This document shows positions 60,057-64,000 of a stretch of DNA of 64,000 nucleotides, one piece after another. The number at the start of each line of letters is the position of its first letter. Positions within the stretch are counted from its first letter, which is position 1. The stretch spans positions 62,001 through 126,000 of the forward strand of contig CAZUJL010000001.1 of the NCBI GenBank assembly GCA_964620045.1, given 5' to 3'. Position numbers and translations under genes: made by a program. The stretch comes from VFKU01 sp964620045 (GTDB lineage Bacteria; Hydrogenedentota; Hydrogenedentia; Hydrogenedentales; GCA-2746185). The notes beneath the pieces were generated by a model. That model did no database searches. It worked only from the letters and a program-made list of their open reading frames with translations, and had not been told where the DNA came from.

Positions 60057-60163
60057 AGTGATTCTCCCGTGGCGTGGATGTGGACACAATGCCAGTGGCG
60101 GGGGCGGATTTCAACGGAATTCGGCTTCTTTCATTCGCCGCGCCGAGACAGTAAGATCGCGCG

Positions 60164-61624
60164 ATGGCTGAATCCGCGCAACCGAAGCACGTCGAGCCGA
60201 AAAAGGCGGCGGCGTGCATCATCATGGATCCCAGCGGCCGTATTTTAATGGTGCGGCGCAGCCCGGAGTTGCGGTTCATGCCAGGCCACCACGCCTTTCC
60301 CGGCGGACGCGTCGGCGACACCGAAACAGGCGAACGCGTCGTCAATTCCGAAAACCCCGCGCTGGCGAAGGCCGTGAAGGCGGCAACACGCGAAGTATTC
60401 GAAGAAACCGGACTGCTGTTGACCGAAGGCCCGATTCCAAATATCGACGCGCGGAACAAGGCGCGCCGCGAGCTGTTGGCAGAAGACGCCGACTTCGACG
60501 CGATCCTGAGCACCTTCGGCCTCCACATCGACGCCGCGAAGTACGAAGTAGTCGCGAACTGGATTACTCCGCCGCCGGGCCCCATTCGCTTCGACACGCT
60601 CTACTTTTTGTATCAACACACGAATGGCCAGGAACCGGAGCTCATCCCCGGCGAGTTGGTGGCGCTGGACTGGCTGCACCCGGCCGAAGTGCGCCGCCGC
60701 TGGCACAAGGGTGAGATTCACGTCTCAACGCCGGTGGCGTGCACGCTGCAACCGCTCGCCGCGCGGCCGTACCCCGAGTGTGTGCCACTGGTGCAACGCA
60801 TCACGCTGAACACGAAGGGGCACCCGAACCGTTTTGAACTGCGCCGCGGCATTCACGTGGTGCCGGTGAAAACGCGCACGATTCCACCGGCGACGCACAC
60901 GAATGTAATCCTCATCGGCGAAGAAGAGTACATCCTGATCGATCCCGGCTCGGACTTGCCGGACGAACTCGAGAGTCTCTGCGATCAGCTCGACCAGCTC
61001 GCCGGCATGGGCGCGCAGATGCGCGCGATCGTGCTCACGCATAGCCATCCCGATCATGTTGAAGGGGTAGAGTACATCCGCGAGCGGCACAACGCGCCGG
61101 TGTGGGCGCATCCGGCGACGGCGTCGCAGGTGAAGTTCACGGTCGATCGCACGATCGATGAGGGGGACTTAATCGAGTTGCGCGGCGATCCCGACTGGCG
61201 CGTGCGCGCGCTGCACACGCCGGGCCACGATCCGGGCCACCTCTGCTTCTACGAAGAAACGACGCACACGCTGGTGTCCGGCGACATGGTGGGCAATCCG
61301 GGGACAATCGTCGTCTCCGAAGCCTACGGCGGCAATATGGATCAGTTCCTCGCGAGCCTCGCGCGGCTGGCGGCGTTCACGGAACCGAAAATCATCCTGC
61401 CGTCGCACGGCATGCCGATGGGCCAGGCCGAAGAGGTCTTCCGCAAACAGCGCGAGCATCGCCTGTGGCGCGAGAACAAAATCCGCGAGGCGTATGAAGC
61501 CGGGGCCACGGAGTTTAAGGCGCTGCTCGCGGCTGCCTACGACGATGCGTCGACCGCCGCGCTGCCGCTGGCGGAGCATAGTCTTCGCGCGCATTTGACC
61601 CGGCTTAAGTTGACAGTCAACTAA
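60164..61624 (+). CDS. NUDIX hydrolase fused to a LACTB2-like metallo-beta-lactamase domain
   Basis: The 486-residue protein joins two hydrolases. Residues 10-200 are a NUDIX domain with GGRVGD and, after an insertion like that of NUDT7/8/19-type CoA hydrolases, R76-E-V-F-E80-E81-TGL. Residues 225-450 are a metallo-beta-lactamase domain with H293-x-H295-x-D297-H298, TPGHDPGHLCFY, SGDMVG and SHGMP, closest to LACTB2. A winged-helix-like tail ends it. No Shine-Dalgarno is evident; TAAGAT at 60152-60157 lies 6 nt before the ATG. Possible jobs are CoA or nucleotide-conjugate clean-up and RNA cleavage. Confidence 0.82.
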   Translation: MAESAQPKHVEPKKAAACIIMDPSGRILMVRRSPELRFMPGHHAFPGGRVGDTETGERVVNSENPALAKAVKAATREVFEETGLLLTEGPIPNIDARNKARRELLAEDADFDAILSTFGLHIDAAKYEVVANWITPPPGPIRFDTLYFLYQHTNGQEPELIPGELVALDWLHPAEVRRRWHKGEIHVSTPVACTLQPLAARPYPECVPLVQRITLNTKGHPNRFELRRGIHVVPVKTRTIPPATHTNVILIGEEEYILIDPGSDLPDELESLCDQLDQLAGMGAQMRAIVLTHSHPDHVEGVEYIRERHNAPVWAHPATASQVKFTVDRTIDEGDLIELRGDPDWRVRALHTPGHDPGHLCFYEETTHTLVSGDMVGNPGTIVVSEAYGGNMDQFLASLARLAAFTEPKIILPSHGMPMGQAEEVFRKQREHRLWRENKIREAYEAGATEFKALLAAAYDDASTAALPLAEHSLRAHLTRLKLTVN

Positions 61625-61632
61625 AAGACGCC

Positions 61633-61675
61633 GCGGAGCTTTGCTCCGCTGAGTAAAGCGGCAGCGAGCTGCCGC
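61633..61675. repeat. Tandem double-hairpin repeat
   Basis: GCGGAGC-TTT-GCTCCGC (61633-61649) is followed 8 nt later by GCGGCAGC-GA-GCTGCCGC (61658-61675). The pair begins 9 nt after the NUDIX-fusion stop. No T run follows. It looks like a REP-style repeat rather than a standard terminator. The rest of 61676-61798 contains TACAAT at 61747-61752 but no good -35 box. Confidence 0.65.
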
Positions 61676-61798
61676 AGTCCAAAGAAAGCCCTCCCAAATA
61701 CCGCGGAACTTGGCGCGGGCGGCGGGGATTGTGTTGGCGCATGCGGTACAATGTCGCGGGCGCGTACGGGGCTGCGCGGCTTCCGCAACGGGGGATTC

Positions 61799-62797
61799 AT
61801 GGCAACGAAAAAGCACGTCGTGGTGCTCATGGGGGGCATGAGTGCCGAGTATGAAGTGTCCATGCGGTCGGGCGCGCAGGTGGCGGCGAACCTGGATCGC
61901 GATGTGTACACGGTGACGCCGGTCGAAATCACGCGCGACGGCGAGTGGGTGTTCCCCGGCAAAAGCCGCGAGTATCTCGATATGGCGGAAGCCGTGCCAC
62001 GGCTGCGCGCGCTGCATCCTGATTGCGTATTCATCGCGCTGCACGGCCCCTTCGGCGAAGACGGCCGCATGCAGGGCATGCTCGACCTGATGGGCATCCC
62101 ATACACAGGTTCTGGCTGCGCGGCAAGCGGCCTCTCGATGGACAAGATCCGCGCGAAAGCCGTCGCACAACACGGCGGCATCAAGGTTGCCGAGCAACTG
62201 GTGTTCACGCGCCACGAGTGGGACAAGAACCGCGCGGCGATCACGAAGCGCGTCGGCACGCAGCTTGGGTTCCCGTGTGTGATCAAGAACCCGACCCAGG
62301 GCTCGAGCCTCGGCATGGCGATCCCGCAGACGGCGGCGGAGTTCGAGACGGCGGTGCCGGAAGTGATGCATTTCGGCGGCACGATTCTGGTCGAACGCTA
62401 CCTGAACGGCCTCGAACTGACCTGTGGCGTGCTCGATCTGGACGAAGAAACGGGCGCCTACGCCCTGCCGGTGACTGAAATCCGGCCTGTAAAGGCGAAA
62501 TTTTTCGATTACACGGCCAAATACACCGCCGGCGCAACGAAAGAAATCACGCCCGCGCAAATCGAAGACAAGCTGCGCGACCACGTGCAGGCGATGGCCG
62601 TGCGTGCGCATGAACTCATGGGTTGTCGGGGTTTCAGCCGAAGCGATATGATCGTCTCGGACGCCGAGGTCTACTGGCTGGAGATCAACACGATCCCCGG
62701 CATGACGGAGACCTCGTTGATTCCCCAAATGGCGGCGGCGGCGGGCATCAGCTTTTCGGAACTGGTCGGGAAGCTGGTCGAAGCCGCGATGGCGTAA
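61799..62797 (+). CDS. ddl: D-alanine-D-alanine ligase
   Basis: The 332-residue ATP-grasp enzyme makes D-Ala-D-Ala for peptidoglycan. N-terminal LMGGMSAEYEVSMRSG, the ALHGPFGEDGRMQGMLD block, PYTGSGCAASGLSMDK, the ATP-binding IKNPTQGSSLGM segment and the C-terminal EINTIPGMTETSLIP are all present. ATG 61799 follows GGGGGATTC. dapF follows after 9 nt, so two steps of peptidoglycan precursor synthesis are co-transcribed. It has extra residues between strands compared with E. coli DdlB, within family variation. Confidence 0.94.
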   Translation: MATKKHVVVLMGGMSAEYEVSMRSGAQVAANLDRDVYTVTPVEITRDGEWVFPGKSREYLDMAEAVPRLRALHPDCVFIALHGPFGEDGRMQGMLDLMGIPYTGSGCAASGLSMDKIRAKAVAQHGGIKVAEQLVFTRHEWDKNRAAITKRVGTQLGFPCVIKNPTQGSSLGMAIPQTAAEFETAVPEVMHFGGTILVERYLNGLELTCGVLDLDEETGAYALPVTEIRPVKAKFFDYTAKYTAGATKEITPAQIEDKLRDHVQAMAVRAHELMGCRGFSRSDMIVSDAEVYWLEINTIPGMTETSLIPQMAAAAGISFSELVGKLVEAAMA

Positions 62798-62806
62798 GTT
62801 TTCGGA

Positions 62807-63664
62807 TTGGATTCGAAGTTGATTAGCTATACCAAATTGCACGGGCTCGGAAACGACTACCTATTCATTGAGTCCGAGAAAAACAAGATTGCGGACCCGG
62901 CGGAACTGTCGCGCCAGATGAGCCACCGGCATTTGGGTGCCGGCTCGGACGGCATCATCCTCATCATGCCGCCCGCGAACGGGGGCGACTTCCGCATGCG
63001 GATGTTCAATGCCGACGGCAGCGAGTCCGGCACCTGCGGCAACGGCATCCGGTGCTTCGCGAAGTATGTGTTCGAACACGGCCTCACGAAGAAGACTGAT
63101 TTTGTGATCGAGACCGGCGCGGGTCCGAACCGCGTGCAGTTGCATGTGGCCGGCAGCACGGTGAAGACCGTGCGCTCCAACATGGGCCGGCCGAAGTTCG
63201 ATCGCGCGGACATCCCCATGATCGGCGCGCCGGGCCAGGTTGTGGAAGAGCCGCTGGACGTTGAGGGCAAAACTTACAAAATCACCTGCGTGAATGTGGG
63301 CAATCCGCACGCAGTCATTTTCGTGGACGATGCGACCAAGGTTGATCTGACGGCCATCGGGCCGAAGATTGAACACCACGCCAAGTTTCCGCAGCGCACG
63401 AATGTCGAGTTCGTGACCGTGAAGGATCGCGCGAACATCGTGATGCGAATCTGGGAACGCGGCAGCGGCGTGACGATGGCGAGCGGCAGCGGCTCCTGCG
63501 GCTCGGCGCTGGCGTCGATGATCACGAACCGCACCGACAAAAAAGTAAACGTGCACCTTGTGTACGGCTCGCTCGCGATCGAATGGGCAGAAGACGGCAA
63601 TGTGTATCAGGAAGGCCCCGCCACGGAGGTGTACTCCGGCGTGTGGCCCAACGGCGCAGCCTAG
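62807..63664 (+). CDS. dapF: Diaminopimelate epimerase
   Basis: The 285-residue protein converts LL- to meso-diaminopimelate for peptidoglycan and lysine. The two catalytic cysteines are C77 (SGTCGNGIRCFAKYV) and C231 (SGSGSCGSA). The first motif has Thr where most enzymes have Met, and the second reads GSGSC in place of the common GTGAC, but both cysteines are in place. The start is TTG at 62807. It overlaps neither neighbour: ddl ends 9 nt before and purN begins 12 nt after. Confidence 0.93.
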   Translation: MDSKLISYTKLHGLGNDYLFIESEKNKIADPAELSRQMSHRHLGAGSDGIILIMPPANGGDFRMRMFNADGSESGTCGNGIRCFAKYVFEHGLTKKTDFVIETGAGPNRVQLHVAGSTVKTVRSNMGRPKFDRADIPMIGAPGQVVEEPLDVEGKTYKITCVNVGNPHAVIFVDDATKVDLTAIGPKIEHHAKFPQRTNVEFVTVKDRANIVMRIWERGSGVTMASGSGSCGSALASMITNRTDKKVNVHLVYGSLAIEWAEDGNVYQEGPATEVYSGVWPNGAA

Positions 63665-63676
63665 GTCACGCGGACG

Positions 63677-64000
63677 ATGCCGCTAAAGGTCGCCGTGCTC
63701 CTTTCGGGCAACGGTTCGACCCTGCAAAACATCCTCGATCGCATCCCGACGGGCGAGCTTGATGTGAACGTCGTTTGCGTCGTCGGGTCGCGCGCGGACG
63801 CGTATGGCCTCGAACGCGCGCGCAAGGCCGGCATTCCGGCGATCGCCGTGCCCCGCAAGGACTACGCGAACGCGCAACTGTTTGGCGACGCGGTGTGGCG
63901 CGAGGTGCGCGTGCACGAGCCGGGCCTCGTCGTGCTGGCGGGATTCATGAGCCTGTTGCCGATTCCGCCGGATTTCCGCGGACGCATCATGAATGTGCAT
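63677..64000 (+). CDS. purN: Phosphoribosylglycinamide formyltransferase (partial, cut by the window end)
   Basis: The frame from ATG 63677 runs open to the window end (108 codons seen). It begins MPLKVAVLLSGNGSTLQNIL, the PurN phosphate-binding loop (SGxGSNLQ type, here with Thr for Asn), and contains VLAGFMSLLP and the start of GRIMNVH, which leads into the catalytic HPSLLP motif beyond the edge. PurN adds a formyl group from 10-formyltetrahydrofolate in purine synthesis. It is 12 nt after dapF on the same strand. Confidence 0.9.
   Translation, partial: MPLKVAVLLSGNGSTLQNILDRIPTGELDVNVVCVVGSRADAYGLERARKAGIPAIAVPRKDYANAQLFGDAVWREVRVHEPGLVVLAGFMSLLPIPPDFRGRIMNVH

Noticed and set aside
62807..63664. 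Inactive dapF because of unusual active-site motifs
   Set aside because: Both catalytic cysteines (C77 and C231) are in place; only neighbouring residues differ.

Overview
The window is GC-rich, densely coded bacterial chromosome. It has peptidoglycan genes of the diaminopimelate type (ddl, dapF), a heptose-nucleotide gene for lipopolysaccharide (hldE), flagellar stator genes (motAB) and many secreted proteins with Sec signals, so the organism is Gram-negative. Secreted or membrane families common in planctomycetes and related environmental lineages also occur: a PhoPQ-activated pathogenicity-related (PqaA) protein, a cytochrome c/copper monooxygenase, a ceramidase-like protein, a large M14 peptidase and a penicillin acylase. 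An uncultured relative of Hydrogenedentota, Sumerlaeota or the PVC group is my best guess, at low confidence. I see no phage, plasmid, insertion sequence or CRISPR.

Layout. 0-10 kb: xerC, a membrane-tethered exo/endonuclease/phosphatase-fold protein, a beta-lactamase-fold hydrolase, hslV (no hslU beside it), motAB, hldE, then the tight run pgsA-der-plsY. 10-15 kb: a 36-residue membrane microprotein, acpP-fabF-rnc and the pyrophosphatase pump hppA. 15-22 kb, minus strand: CT398-like zinc-ribbon gene-accD-folC, then a probable transcription unit tRNA-Gln-prs-rplY-pth-ilvN-ilvC with a good promoter at one end and a terminator at the other. 22-30 kb: a large glycosidase-like protein of unknown function, an M42 peptidase, a ferritin-like protein, glpF-glpK, and a zinc-finger/TPR-like/rlmB set. 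30-36 kb: a surface-glycan style operon (carbamoyltransferase, two GT4 glycosyltransferases, PIG-L deacetylase, HisG-like protein). 36-40 kb: two translationally coupled exported proteins, one a ceramidase/C45-like fusion that seems to have lost both active sites.

40-41.5 kb holds the most complete regulatory story. A promoter, a 29-codon leader peptide with six leucines in seven consecutive codons, a 13-bp GNRA-loop terminator and a second tiny ORF with a near-perfect Shine-Dalgarno precede a 2-isopropylmalate synthase that lacks the usual allosteric domain. This reads as leucine attenuation replacing feedback inhibition.

41.5-56 kb: a pyruvate/indolepyruvate decarboxylase-like enzyme, a methyltransferase, a sugar-lactone oxidase with UspA, a cytochrome c/copper monooxygenase, a 3-ketosphinganine-reductase-like SDR with an apparently leaderless promoter, a MoaB/MogA protein, an M14 peptidase with a second SDR, and a symporter-PqaA pair. 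56-64 kb: an orphan DNA methyltransferase, a zinc-finger membrane protein, a penicillin acylase, a NUDIX-metallo-beta-lactamase fusion, then ddl, dapF and a purN cut by the window end.

Several different palindromic elements sit at gene 3' ends (25.4, 43.9, 52.9, 57.8 and 61.6 kb). In one, the two tips supply the stop codons of both converging genes. The only stretch above 300 bases without a substantial gene is 39690-40254, the leucine leader region.
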